Shown: positions 15,167 to 23,782 of the stretch, piece by piece
Numbering within the stretch: position 1 is the first letter of the stretch
Layout of the letters: each line of letters starts with the position of its first letter
Origin: Bog-564 sp035509915
GTDB taxonomy: Bacteria > Actinomycetota > Acidimicrobiia > Acidimicrobiales > UBA8190
Reading direction: 5' to 3'
DNA length: 61,381 nucleotides
Assembly (NCBI GenBank): GCA_035509915.1
Contig: DATKIB010000056.1
Location: 1 to 61,381, forward strand
Made by a program: the position numbers and the translations under genes
Notes under the pieces: model-generated
The model's database searches: none
Seen by the model: the letters and a program-made list of their open reading frames with translations, nothing else
Told to the model about the DNA's origin: nothing

Positions 15167-16023
15167 CGACCCTCCACCCGGACGTGAATCCATGTGCCTG
15201 GCACTGGCGCATCAAGGCTCGTGAATCGGGTGGACGAACGGGCATTCGGTCGCAGGCGAAAGTCTCCCTGGCCTCGTCCCGAGCGGATCACGACCTGGCT
15301 CGGGCCAGCAGCGGTGGCGTTCTCGAACACCTCCACCAGGCCCCAGCCACGGCGGTCCGTGGTCCCCGTCACCCACTCCTTGCGGGCCAGCCCGATGAGT
15401 TCTTCGTCCCGGGCGATGGCGGCGTACTTCGGGTTACGCCGCAGGTGGGCAGGTATGCCCACCCCTCCATCGGCGATGCCCAACCACACGCCGGGTGGCA
15501 GCCCACTCGTCGTCCCGGTGTAGGTCTGTGCGCACACGAACGTTCCTACGGGGCTGCGGCCATGGGTGGCCGCGTTGTCGACCAACTCCCCGAGGATGTC
15601 GAGCGTTCTTTGGGTGAGGTCGTAGTCGCCGAGAGTCTCTCTGGCGACGGGCCAAAGGTCTGACTGGAGGTCATCCCAGGCGTCGGCCGATTCGACCCGG
15701 GTAAGGCGCAGCCACGGTGGATCGACGGCACAGCCGCCGCCATCCCCCCAGTCGCCGGGAAGAAACGAATGCAGACCCATGTCGACCAGGTAGGCGCGGA
15801 CCGTGCGGTCTCGCGGGAGCACAACGCTTGGCGACGTCTCCCGGTCTTGCCCTTGCGAATCCAGCCCGAGCCAGACGGCGGCGAGCGCCGCTACATCGAA
15901 CGGCGTCACCCAAGACAATTCGGACAGGTCGAACCCCGGCTGGTCCCACGATGAGGCGTCCACGGCGCCACTCAGGAGCGGGGCGTTGCCGGCGATGACT
16001 AGCGGAGGCATCGAGGCATTCAT
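15163..16023 (-). CDS. STAS-like domain fused to GHKL ATPase, first copy
   Basis: This 286-residue protein has the same plan as 13630-14493. An N-terminal STAS-like region (FDLSELSWVTPFDVAALAAV) is followed by a GHKL ATPase with N box ILGELVDNAATHG, G1 box LGIADGGVGIPAHLR and G2 region RRGWGLVEVFENA. It lacks a phosphoacceptor domain and membrane segments, so it is likely a cytoplasmic partner-switch kinase or ATP-driven clamp. It starts 63 bases after the small membrane protein gene and ends 62 bases before the DUF4325 gene. Two such ATPases in one Ubl operon suggest a heterodimer or two inputs. Confidence 0.8.
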   Translation of the reverse strand: MNASMPPLVIAGNAPLLSGAVDASSWDQPGFDLSELSWVTPFDVAALAAVWLGLDSQGQDRETSPSVVLPRDRTVRAYLVDMGLHSFLPGDWGDGGGCAVDPPWLRLTRVESADAWDDLQSDLWPVARETLGDYDLTQRTLDILGELVDNAATHGRSPVGTFVCAQTYTGTTSGLPPGVWLGIADGGVGIPAHLRRNPKYAAIARDEELIGLARKEWVTGTTDRRGWGLVEVFENATAAGPSQVVIRSGRGQGDFRLRPNARSSTRFTSLDAPVPGTWIHVRVEGR

Positions 16024-16086
16024 ACCAGTCGCCTTGGTGACGCCACGCCTCTACATCCCTCTGATCCGCTGGGCCCGTCCGCGATC

Positions 16087-16419
16087 TCATCCGCGTGGTA
16101 GCTCCTCGAGGTAGTGCTGAAGCGTTTCGTACCTATCAGCGCTCCCTGCTGCCGGGCCGGTGGACTTGATCCTCACGTGACCTGGGCCCGTTCTTCGACG
16201 CCGTCGCACCTGTGTCACCAGTCCCATGCCCCACGCCACCCAGGCTCCGGTTGCAGCCACTTCGGCCAACGAGCCCGCATGCGACGTCCCTGTGCTGGGA
16301 GTGACAGGGCCGAAGAGCGGATGGGGAATGGGTGAGCGGATGACGAAGGCCAGCAGCAACGGCAGGGTGAGCAGCGCTACCCAGGTCAGGTGCGGGTGTC
16401 CCGGTCGAAATGCAGACAT
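16087..16419 (-). CDS. Small two-helix membrane protein at the head of the ubiquitin-like operon
   Basis: This 110-residue protein begins MSAFRPGHPHLTWVALLTLP. It has two hydrophobic helices (LTWVALLTLPLLLAFVI and LAEVAATGAWVAWGMGLV), then a basic stretch (VRRRRR) and a short cytoplasmic tail. I recognise no family. The chosen ATG 16417-16419 has AAGGA about 12 bases upstream; longer frames lack hydrophobic or conserved sequence. Its place ahead of the first GHKL gene, in the same orientation and 63 bases away, makes it a possible membrane sensor or effector of the module. Confidence 0.6.
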   Translation of the reverse strand: MSAFRPGHPHLTWVALLTLPLLLAFVIRSPIPHPLFGPVTPSTGTSHAGSLAEVAATGAWVAWGMGLVTQVRRRRRTGPGHVRIKSTGPAAGSADRYETLQHYLEELPRG

Positions 16420-16630
16420 GACGAATCCGTTCCTTGTGCCGGTCCTGTGCGTTCTTCGCCCGGAGAACGGTCGGAAGAGGTGGCGGTCTTCTTTATGACA
16501 GAGAATCCGCAGTACGTTCGAGTTGTCCCGATGCCTCCCCGACGAGCACCGGAGCGCAATCGGCCGATCGCCCCCTGAGCTGCGGTTATGCACTCGAGCG
16601 GCCTGCTCGTGTGCACCCCGTCCCCAGCCA

Positions 16631-16649
16631 TGGGTTTACTGAATACTTT
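16631..16649 (+). repeat. 19-bp direct repeat, right copy at the virB4 truncation point
   Basis: This is the same TGGGTTTACTGAATACTTT as at 11481-11499. Sequence homologous to VirB4 begins immediately to its right and is absent to its left, so it marks a recombination junction. Confidence 0.75.
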
Positions 16650-17104
16650 GGAACCTCGGGGTCGCGCGCTGGCTGCAGAGCGCTTGGAAGCTGTCGAGAG
16701 CGTCGGGGGTGTCAAACGTCGCGGTGCTCCACCGCGTCTCGGACCTGAGCGCCGCGGGCTCGGCCGGCTCCGAGCAGGTCGGACTTGCGCAGGGGCTTCT
16801 CGCCGACTCCGAGACGCGCGTCGTCTACGGACAGCCTCCGGGGGAGGTGGAGCACGCGGCGGCGCTGCTCGGGCTCTCGCGGACCGAGGCCGACCTGGTT
16901 CCGCAGTTGCGGCGCGGCGTTGCGCTGTGGAAGGTGGGCGGTAGGTCGTTCCTCGTCCAGCACTTGCTGTCGGAGCACGAGGCAGCGATCGTCGACACCG
17001 ACGCGGCGATGGACGCCGGCGCCGGCGGGGCGCAACGCCAGGCGCGCCCACGCGACGAGCCGCGCCCCTCGGGCCCGCTGCGCCCATTAGGTAGAGGGAC
17101 GTGA
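16643..17104 (+). pseudogene. C-terminal fragment of a second VirB4-like ATPase
   Basis: From about 16652 the frame reads NLGVARWLQSAWKLSR, then GVSNVAVLHRVSDLSAAG, RVVYGQPPGEVEHAAALLGL and RRGVALWKVGGRSFLVQHLL. This is the C-terminal third of actinobacterial VirB4/TraC ATPases, aligning with QKLSRAYGVQ and IVQRISDLAAQ in the gene at 3671-4924. The P-loop and Walker B parts are missing, and an in-frame stop lies inside the adjacent repeat. The remaining tail could be translated from GTG 16709. Its stop overlaps the next gene as GTGA, the arrangement of an intact virB4-virD4 pair. Confidence 0.8.
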
Positions 17105-18630
17105 ACCTCGCGCGGCTGCTCGTGGCGCTGTCGCTTCTCGGCGCCGGCTGGTGGCTGCTCTCGGCGCGCCCTGCTCTTGGAGGACGTGACGGCGGCGGTG
17201 GACCGGTGGGTGGCCGGGGGATCGGGCTGCTCCCCCCTCGCTCCGAGCTGGCGGGCGCCCCGAGCGCGCGCTGGGCGAGACGATCGGAGCTGCGATCGCT
17301 GGTCGTGCGAAACCCGACAGCAGGCAGGCTCACGCTCGGACGGGCGAGGCGGCGGCTGATCGCGGCGGAGCCTGGGTGCTCGGTGCTCGTGGTCGGACCC
17401 ACGCAGAGCCGCAAGACGAGCGGGCTCGCGGTGCCCGCGGTGCTCGAGTGGGAGGGCCCCCTTCTCGCCGCATCGGTGAAGTCGGACCTCGCACGCCACA
17501 CAGTCGACTGGCGAAGGGCCAGAGGCGAGGTGTGGGTCTACGACCCGAGCGGGTCCACGGGATTGGGCTCCGCCACATGGTCGCCGTTGTCCCAGGCGGG
17601 TACCTGGAGCGGGGCGAGGCGCGTGGCGAGATCGCTCACCGAGGTGGCGCGCTCGTCTGCGGGCAGCTTGACCGACGGGGACTTCTGGTACGCGACGGCC
17701 GCCAAGTTGCTCGGGCCGCTTTTGATGGCGGCAGCCGTCTCTGGCCGGGGGATGTCGGACGTGGTGCGTTGGGTGGACACCCAGGAGGTGGACGAGGTCG
17801 CCGCGGCGCTCGAGATGGCTGTGTCCGCCGGAACCTCGGGGGTCGCCGAGGCGCTACAAGCCCTCGAGGCCAGCTCGGGACGCGAGGCGCGACAGAAGAG
17901 CGCCGTGTACACCACCGCAGAGACCGTCGTCGAACCCTTCGCCGACCCTGCGGTGGCCCGCTCGTGCGATGCGCTCGGCGCAGGCGGCGCCGGCGGCGGA
18001 GCCGTCGACCCGGCCAGGCTCCTCGACGGCGACAACACGCTGTACCTGTGCGCCCCCACCCACGACCAGCGCCGGCTCCGGCCGCTCTTCGCAACGCTCG
18101 TGACGCAGGTGATCGAGGCCGCGTACGAGCGCGCCGAGCTCCGGGGTGCTGCGCTCGACCCGAGGCTGCTCGTCGTCCTCGACGAGGCCGCCAACGTGGC
18201 GCCGGTCGCCGAGCTCGACGTGCTCGCCTCGACCGCGACCGGCCACGGAGTGCAGCTAGTGACGGTGTGGCAGGATCTCGGCCAGATCACAGCGCGCTAC
18301 GGACCGCGCGCCGGCAGCGTCGTGAACAACCACCGCGCAAAGGTCTTCCTCTCGGGGATCGCGGACACCCAGACACTCGAGCACGCGAGCCAGCTGATCG
18401 GCGACGCCGAGCACCCGTCGGTCGCGACCACCTCCGACGGGCGGTCGAACTCGTCCACCACGCGTTCGCCGGTCGTGAGGCGCCTCCTGCCGGGCGACGC
18501 GCTGCGCCGCGTGCCACCGGGCGGAGCCGTGGTCGTGTCTGGGCACCTGCCGCCGGTGCGTGTGGCGCTGCGCCCTTGGCAGGACGATCAGGACCTTCGC
18601 CGCCGGGTCGAATGGTCCCGTCGGAGGTGA
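17101..18630 (+). CDS. VirD4/TraG-type coupling protein (second copy, from a different element)
   Basis: This 509-residue coupling-protein-like ATPase has an N-terminal membrane helix (LLVALSLLGAGWWLLSA), nucleotide loop VVGPTQSRKTSGLAVPA, then SVKSDLARHT and a Walker B of LLVVLDEAANVAPVAEL, followed by QLVTVWQDLGQ. The P-loop reads GPTQSRKT, with Arg where Gly usually precedes Lys. It clearly differs from the first copy at 159-1937. Starting with GTG on the stop of the truncated virB4, it is the surviving right side of an older conjugative element or a degenerate chromosomal locus, and probably no longer serves transfer. Confidence 0.85.
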   Translation: MNLARLLVALSLLGAGWWLLSARPALGGRDGGGGPVGGRGIGLLPPRSELAGAPSARWARRSELRSLVVRNPTAGRLTLGRARRRLIAAEPGCSVLVVGPTQSRKTSGLAVPAVLEWEGPLLAASVKSDLARHTVDWRRARGEVWVYDPSGSTGLGSATWSPLSQAGTWSGARRVARSLTEVARSSAGSLTDGDFWYATAAKLLGPLLMAAAVSGRGMSDVVRWVDTQEVDEVAAALEMAVSAGTSGVAEALQALEASSGREARQKSAVYTTAETVVEPFADPAVARSCDALGAGGAGGGAVDPARLLDGDNTLYLCAPTHDQRRLRPLFATLVTQVIEAAYERAELRGAALDPRLLVVLDEAANVAPVAELDVLASTATGHGVQLVTVWQDLGQITARYGPRAGSVVNNHRAKVFLSGIADTQTLEHASQLIGDAEHPSVATTSDGRSNSSTTRSPVVRRLLPGDALRRVPPGGAVVVSGHLPPVRVALRPWQDDQDLRRRVEWSRRR

Positions 18631-18649
18631 AGTCGGTAACTTGGCGCTC

Positions 18650-19996
18650 GTGGCGAGCCAGGGGCAGAACCTTTCCGCCGACGAGGCCGCGCTCTCCGAT
18701 CAGGCGCTCGAGCGCAACGAGCGCATCGCGGCCCTGGCCCGCAACGCGCGCGACGAAGCAGCGGCGTCGGGCACCCTCGTGTGGGACCCCTTCGATCCCG
18801 CGTGGGTGCACGATCCCTACAGGGTCTACTCCGAGCTGCGTGCGAGCAACCCCGTGCACCGTAGCCCGCTCGGTTTCTGGGTGTTCACCCGCCACGCCGA
18901 CTGTCTCGAGATCCTGCGCGACAAGCGCTCGAGCAGCGACGCGCGCAACATCGAGACTTCCGACTTTCCTGCGCTGCGCGACCGAGAGCTCGTGGACGGC
19001 GGAGCGATGGGGGAGGTGCTGAGCGAGATGGCACCGTTTCTGTTCAGGGATCCCCCCGACCACACGCGCCTGCGCGGCTTGGTCCAGAAGGCGTTCACCC
19101 CACGTGTGGTCCAGGGCCTCGAGGCCAGGATCGAGCAGATCTGCAGCGAGCTCCTCGACGCCGCACTCGAGCGCGGCGAGGCCGATCTCGTGTCGGACTA
19201 CGCCTATCCGCTGCCGGTCCAGATCATCATCGAGATGCTCGGGGTCCCGTTCGAGGACCAGGACCAGTTCAAGGGTTGGTCCGATGCACTCGCCAGGGGC
19301 CTCGACCCCGACTTCCTCCTCCCGCCTGAGGCCGTCGCGCAGCGTCTGAACGGGATCCTGTCCTTCGTCCAGTACTTCGCCGGGCTGATCGAGAAGCGCC
19401 GCGCGCACCCTGCCGACGATCTGCTGAGCCGGCTCATAACCGCCGAGGAGCAGGGCGACGTGCTCACTCAGGGGGAGCTGATCTCGACGTGCATCCTGTT
19501 GCTCGTTGCCGGGCACGAGACCACGGTCAACCTGATTTCCGGCGGGGCGCTCGCCCTCATGGACAACCCCGATCAGCTGGCGCGCTTTCGCGACGACCCG
19601 TCGGTGGCCCGTACCGGGGTGGAGGAGATGCTGCGCTACGTCGGGCCGGTGCAGCTCACCGGGCGCGTGGCCCTCGAGGACATGGAAGTGGGAGGCGTGA
19701 CGCTCTCCGAAGGCGACTTCTCCATGCTCCTCCTCGCCTCGGCGAACCGCGACCCCGCAGCCTTCGAGAGTCCGGACGTCCTCGACGTCGGGCGGGTGGA
19801 GAACCCGCACCTCGGGCTCGGCTTCGGGATCCACCACTGCCTCGGCGCCTCTCTGGCGAGGCTGGAGTCACAGGTGGCGCTGCGCTCGCTGCTCGCCAGG
19901 GCACGCCGCATCGAGCTCGCAGCCGCGGAGCTCGCCTACAAGGAGAACGTGATCCTTCGGGGCCTCGAGTCTCTGCCCGTAGTGCTCGCCGCCTAG
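18650..19996 (+). CDS. Cytochrome P450 monooxygenase
   Basis: This soluble bacterial P450 of about 448 residues inserts oxygen into an organic substrate. The I-helix has LLVAGHETT (residues ~284-292), the K-helix ExxR is EEMLRY, and the haem loop is LGFGIHHCLGASLARLE with the axial Cys near residue 395. The start is uncertain: GTG 18650 or TTG 18641, both shortly after the virD4-like stop. Redox partners are not in the window. The following amidase is convergent, so no operon partner is visible. Confidence 0.92.
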   Translation: MASQGQNLSADEAALSDQALERNERIAALARNARDEAAASGTLVWDPFDPAWVHDPYRVYSELRASNPVHRSPLGFWVFTRHADCLEILRDKRSSSDARNIETSDFPALRDRELVDGGAMGEVLSEMAPFLFRDPPDHTRLRGLVQKAFTPRVVQGLEARIEQICSELLDAALERGEADLVSDYAYPLPVQIIIEMLGVPFEDQDQFKGWSDALARGLDPDFLLPPEAVAQRLNGILSFVQYFAGLIEKRRAHPADDLLSRLITAEEQGDVLTQGELISTCILLLVAGHETTVNLISGGALALMDNPDQLARFRDDPSVARTGVEEMLRYVGPVQLTGRVALEDMEVGGVTLSEGDFSMLLLASANRDPAAFESPDVLDVGRVENPHLGLGFGIHHCLGASLARLESQVALRSLLARARRIELAAAELAYKENVILRGLESLPVVLAA

Positions 19997-20012
19997 CCGA
20001 CCTCGCTGGTGG

Positions 20013-21473
20013 TCAGCGGGGGGCGCGAGGGGCGACGAGCGGCCAGGGCCGCTCTCGCTCGGCGACGAGCGCCAGGTCGAGGAGCAGCTCCTCCTCGTGG
20101 TGGCGGCCTATGACCTGCATGCCGACCGGGAGGTCGTCCACGAGACCCACCGGTATCGACACGGCCGGGTTGCCGGCCAGGTTGGCGGGGAACGTGAGCG
20201 CCCCCTGGTTGGCTCCCGCCGCCACCACGTTGCCGAGCTCGGTAAGCAGGTCGCGGTCGCCGACCTTCATGGGCACCGGGCCCTCCGCCTCGAAGGCAAG
20301 GTCGGGGTTGGTCGAGGCGAAGATGAAGTCGACCTGTTCGAGGAGGTCGGCCATCGTCTCGTTGACCCGGATGCGGAACGACTCGGCGGTTCCGGCCATC
20401 GCGAGGTCGTACTGGTGGTGACCGATGTTCATGCCGAACATGATCTCCATCGTGAATTCCTGCTCGCAGGCCGGGTAGCGCTCGCCCAGATCGGCGCGAA
20501 GCGTCACCAGGTTCGACATCGCCCACTCGAAGAGCGCCGGCGGGAACTGCACGGCTATGTCCACGCGCTCGAGACCGGCGTCTTTGACGAGGGCCTCCGC
20601 GGCCGCGGTCACGTGCTCGGCGACCCTGGGGTGCACGATGGCCACACCGAGGTCGACCGCGATCGCGGCGCGTTTGCCTCGCAGCTCCCCGAGGTGGCTC
20701 CCGAGACCGTCCTCCCAGCCGCCGACCTTGGGCAGGCTCAGGGTGTCGCGCGGGTCGTACCCGTTGCACACGTCGAACCATCGTGCGGTGTCGCGCACCG
20801 AGCGGCTCAAGCATCCGAGGGTGACTGTGAGGGGGGTCTGGTGCGCGTGCGGGCCTTTCGGGATGCGTCCGAAGGTGGACTTGAGCCCGAAGGTGCCGGT
20901 GAAGGAGGCGGGGATCCTTATCGACCCGCCACCGTCGCTGCCCGAGGCGATCGGCAGCAGCCCGCCGCCGACAGCCGCCGCCGAGCCGCCCGACGAGCCT
21001 CCCGGCGTGAGCGCGGTGTCCCACGGGTTTCTGGTCGTGCCGTGCAGACGCGTGCTCGTCACGTTGATCCCGCCGAATTCGCTCGCCGTCGTCTGCCCGG
21101 CGAGCACGGCGCCCGCCGCGCGTAGGCGCTTCGCCTCGGTCGTGGTGTAGGTGGCGACCCGGTCGGCGAACACGAGGGAGGCCTCCGTGAAGGGCCAGCC
21201 CTCGACCGCCTCGAGCTCCTTGATCCCGATGGGCACTCCGCCGAACGGGAGCGAGACGTCCGCGCTCTTGGCCGCTTCACGCGCCGGCTCTGTGTCGACG
21301 TGGCTGAACGCGTTCAGCTCGGACCCCTCGATCGCCGAGAGACACTCGTCGAGGGCCTCGGAGGGGCTGATCTCACCCTTGCGGTACGAGTCGACCAGCG
21401 AGCACGCGTCTTCGAGCCAGGGCTTGGAATCCATGGGCTTCGAGGCTACTTCGACGGTGAGCCGGCACATCAT
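20013..21473 (-). CDS. Amidase signature family hydrolase
   Basis: This protein of up to 486 residues has the Ser-cisSer-Lys triad of the amidase signature family: Lys in VPIGIKELEAVEG, cis-Ser/Gly region TPGGSSGGSAAAVGGG, nucleophile Ser in GSDGGGSIRIPASFTG. The C-terminal FPANLAGNPAVSIPVGL also fits. It hydrolyses an amide such as a carboxamide or cyclic amide; the substrate cannot be assigned, and the GatA role is unlikely because no gatC or gatB is nearby. A shorter start at ATG 21434 (MDSKPWLEDA) is plausible. Confidence 0.9.
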   Translation of the reverse strand: MMCRLTVEVASKPMDSKPWLEDACSLVDSYRKGEISPSEALDECLSAIEGSELNAFSHVDTEPAREAAKSADVSLPFGGVPIGIKELEAVEGWPFTEASLVFADRVATYTTTEAKRLRAAGAVLAGQTTASEFGGINVTSTRLHGTTRNPWDTALTPGGSSGGSAAAVGGGLLPIASGSDGGGSIRIPASFTGTFGLKSTFGRIPKGPHAHQTPLTVTLGCLSRSVRDTARWFDVCNGYDPRDTLSLPKVGGWEDGLGSHLGELRGKRAAIAVDLGVAIVHPRVAEHVTAAAEALVKDAGLERVDIAVQFPPALFEWAMSNLVTLRADLGERYPACEQEFTMEIMFGMNIGHHQYDLAMAGTAESFRIRVNETMADLLEQVDFIFASTNPDLAFEAEGPVPMKVGDRDLLTELGNVVAAGANQGALTFPANLAGNPAVSIPVGLVDDLPVGMQVIGRHHEEELLLDLALVAERERPWPLVAPRAPR

Positions 21474-21519
21474 TCGTCCCCCGGTCTCTCACCGGTTCGT
21501 GCTCTAAGGTGGCCGCGCC

Positions 21520-22317
21520 ATGGTGAGGCCAGCCACCAACACGTCCGCAGGCGGCAAGGATGCGCCCGCGGAGCCGCTCACGCTCGCGATCGACATCGGA
21601 GGTACCGGTCTCAAGGCGTCGGTCCTCGATGCCGACGGCGCGATGGTGGCCGACCGCGTGCGGGTGGACACGACCTACCCCTGCCCACCGTCGAAGCTCG
21701 TGGAGGACATAGCAGCCCTCGTGGCGCCGCTGCCTGCAGCGGCGCGGATCTCGGCCGGCTTCCCCGGCATGGTCCGAAAGGGTCTCGTGCTCTCGGCTCC
21801 CCATTTCGTGACGGTCGGGGGCCCGGGCACCGCCGTCGACGACCGGCTACTCGAGCAATGGGCTGCCTTCGACCTCGCGGGCGCGATCCGCAAGCGTCTC
21901 GGCAAACCCACCCGGGTCGCCAACGATGCCGACCTGCAAGGTGCGGCGGTCGTGAAGGGCCACGGGCTCGAGCTCGCCATCACGCTCGGCACCGGCGTCG
22001 GGACCGCGTTCTTCTACGACGGACGCATCCTCCCGCATTTGGAGTTCGCACAAGCGCCGTTTCGCAAGGACCAGACCTTCAACGAACAGATCGGCGACGC
22101 AGCTCGCAAGCAGATCGGCAACCAGAGATGGAACCGCCGTGTGCTCAAGGCCGTCGCCGTGTTGCGGGCCCTCACGTTCTTCGACGAGTGCTACGTGGGC
22201 GGGGGCAACTCGAGGCGCGTCAAGATCGACCTCGGTGCCGACGTGAGCATCGTGGACAACTCGGCCGGGATACTTGGCGGGATAAAGCTTTGGGAGGGCC
22301 GGCACCTGGCGGTGTGA
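21520..22317 (+). CDS. ROK-family kinase, polyphosphate glucokinase-like
   Basis: This 265-residue sugar kinase has the phosphate-binding loop LAIDIGGTGLKASVLD, FPGMVRKG and the catalytic region RVANDADLQGAAVV, then ITLGTGVGTAFFYDG. These match the actinobacterial polyphosphate/ATP glucokinase (PpgK) branch of the ROK family, as does the short length without an N-terminal DNA-binding domain. It likely phosphorylates glucose to glucose-6-phosphate in the cytoplasm. It is divergent from the amidase, with 46 bases between starts. Confidence 0.85.
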   Translation: MVRPATNTSAGGKDAPAEPLTLAIDIGGTGLKASVLDADGAMVADRVRVDTTYPCPPSKLVEDIAALVAPLPAAARISAGFPGMVRKGLVLSAPHFVTVGGPGTAVDDRLLEQWAAFDLAGAIRKRLGKPTRVANDADLQGAAVVKGHGLELAITLGTGVGTAFFYDGRILPHLEFAQAPFRKDQTFNEQIGDAARKQIGNQRWNRRVLKAVAVLRALTFFDECYVGGGNSRRVKIDLGADVSIVDNSAGILGGIKLWEGRHLAV

Positions 22318-22362
22318 TCAGGCGCCCTCGGGCCCGAGGGTCTTGGCCGATAGGCTCGTGCG

Positions 22363-22677
22363 GTGCCCCGCCGTGAGCCCGACGCCCAGCTGCTGTCGGA
22401 GGACCGCGACACCAAGTCCAAAGGCCGCAAGCGGAGTCCCGCACGGCTGGTCGCGGCGCTCGTCGTGGCGGGCTTCGCAGTCGCCTTCGTGGTTCAGAAC
22501 CACCAATCGGTAGGTGTCCACTTCTGGTTCGTCACGACGCACGTCCATCTCGTCTGGCTCATCGTCACGTGCGTCGCGTTCGGCGCGCTGGCCGAGTGGG
22601 GGATCCGGCGGACGATCCGAAAGCGTGTGCAGGGGAGATTGCAGCGTCTCAATCCGCGCCGCGAGCGCCAGTATTAG
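22363..22677 (+). CDS. LapA-domain (DUF1049) membrane protein
   Basis: This 104-residue protein has two membrane helices (LVAALVVAGFAVAFVVQN and VWLIVTCVAFGALAEWGI) linked by HQSVGVHFWFVTTHV, the LapA/DUF1049 pattern, then a basic cytoplasmic tail. GTG start. Its role in actinobacteria is not defined. The short gap after the ROK kinase contains a 16-base perfect palindrome at 22325-22340, possibly a weak terminator. Confidence 0.75.
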   Translation: MPRREPDAQLLSEDRDTKSKGRKRSPARLVAALVVAGFAVAFVVQNHQSVGVHFWFVTTHVHLVWLIVTCVAFGALAEWGIRRTIRKRVQGRLQRLNPRRERQY

Positions 22678-22768
22678 CGGGTGCTGGCCGTAGGGACCAC
22701 GGGCGGCGAGAGCGGGTACCAGCTGTGTCGCCCGTAGCGATCGCCGATCGCGCGAGTCGGAACCAGCC

Positions 22769-23713
22769 ATGAGGGCGGTGACGATCGCCGACGGCGATCT
22801 TCACTGGGCCGAGCACCCCGACCCCGAACCCGGTGACGGAGAGCTGCTAGTCGCCGTGCGCGCGGCGGGCCTCAACGCGGCCGACCTCCTCCAGCGAGTG
22901 GACCTCTACCCCGCGCCTGCGGGCTTCCCGCAGGACATACCGGGGATGGAATTCGCGGGCGAGGTGATGGCCCTCGGCCGGGGGACCGCGCGCTTCGCGG
23001 TGGGGGATCGCGTCATGGCGGTGGTGGGCGGCGGGGCACAAGCCGAGCTCACGGTCGTGGACGAGCGATGCTGCATGGCCGTACCCGAGAACATCTCCTG
23101 GGACGAGGCGGGAGGCTTTCCCGAGGCGTTCTCGACCGCCTATGACGCGCTCTTCACTCAGTGCCAGATGTCGCTCGGTGACAGCGTCCTCGTGACGGGG
23201 GCCGCAGGCGGTGTGGGGACGGCCGCGGTGCAGCTGACTGCTGCTTGCGGCGCTCGCGCAACTGCGTCGGTGCGCTCCGCAGAGCTGCGCGACGCGGTGG
23301 CGGCGCTCGGGGCTGCCGAAGCGCTGGGCGTCGAGGAGGCGCTCGCCAGGGGCCCCTTCGACGTCGCGATCGAGCTCGTCGGCGGCCCGAGCCTCCCCGG
23401 GGTCCTCGGGGCCATGGATCTAGGAGGGCGCATAGCGGTGATCGGGGTCGGCGCAGGTGGTAGAGCCGAGCTGGACCTCCTCGCTCTCATGCAACGCAGG
23501 GCGCGCATAAGCGGCTCCACGCTGCGGGCGCGATCTTCTACCGAGAAGGCGGTCGTCGCCCGTGCCGTGGAGTCACACGTCCTACCGCTCCTCACCTCTG
23601 GGGGGGTGAGGGTGCCGGTGCTCGCGATCTACCAAATGGAACGGGCCGCAGAGGCCTACGAGCGGTTCGCGGCGGGGGGCAAGCTCGGAAAGATCGTGCT
23701 CGTCCCCTCGTAG
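22769..23713 (+). CDS. MDR-family NAD(P)H:quinone oxidoreductase-like protein
   Basis: This 314-residue medium-chain reductase lacks the catalytic zinc cysteines, as in quinone oxidoreductases. The GroES-like part has AAGLNAADLLQR and IPGMEFAGEVM; the nucleotide-binding motif is VLVTGAAGGVGTAAVQL. The C-terminus has KLGKIVLVPS, typical of QOR-like proteins. It probably reduces quinones or alpha,beta-unsaturated carbonyls with NADPH. It ends 69 bases before the convergent thiolase gene. Confidence 0.85.
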   Translation: MRAVTIADGDLHWAEHPDPEPGDGELLVAVRAAGLNAADLLQRVDLYPAPAGFPQDIPGMEFAGEVMALGRGTARFAVGDRVMAVVGGGAQAELTVVDERCCMAVPENISWDEAGGFPEAFSTAYDALFTQCQMSLGDSVLVTGAAGGVGTAAVQLTAACGARATASVRSAELRDAVAALGAAEALGVEEALARGPFDVAIELVGGPSLPGVLGAMDLGGRIAVIGVGAGGRAELDLLALMQRRARISGSTLRARSSTEKAVVARAVESHVLPLLTSGGVRVPVLAIYQMERAAEAYERFAAGGKLGKIVLVPS

Positions 23714-23782
23714 CCGTGCTCCAGGCGGCAGGGACCCGGCCGGGCTGGTGCGGTTGCCTTCGACGCCGGCGGGTGCTTCGGG

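Noticed and set aside
1..16630. Integrase or relaxase of the conjugative element
   Set aside because: None of the visible proteins has tyrosine/serine recombinase or relaxase motifs; they probably lie left of the window.
22325..22340. 16-base perfect palindrome between the ROK kinase and LapA genes as terminator
   Set aside because: No loop space and no T-run; could be chance in GC-rich DNA, so only mentioned.
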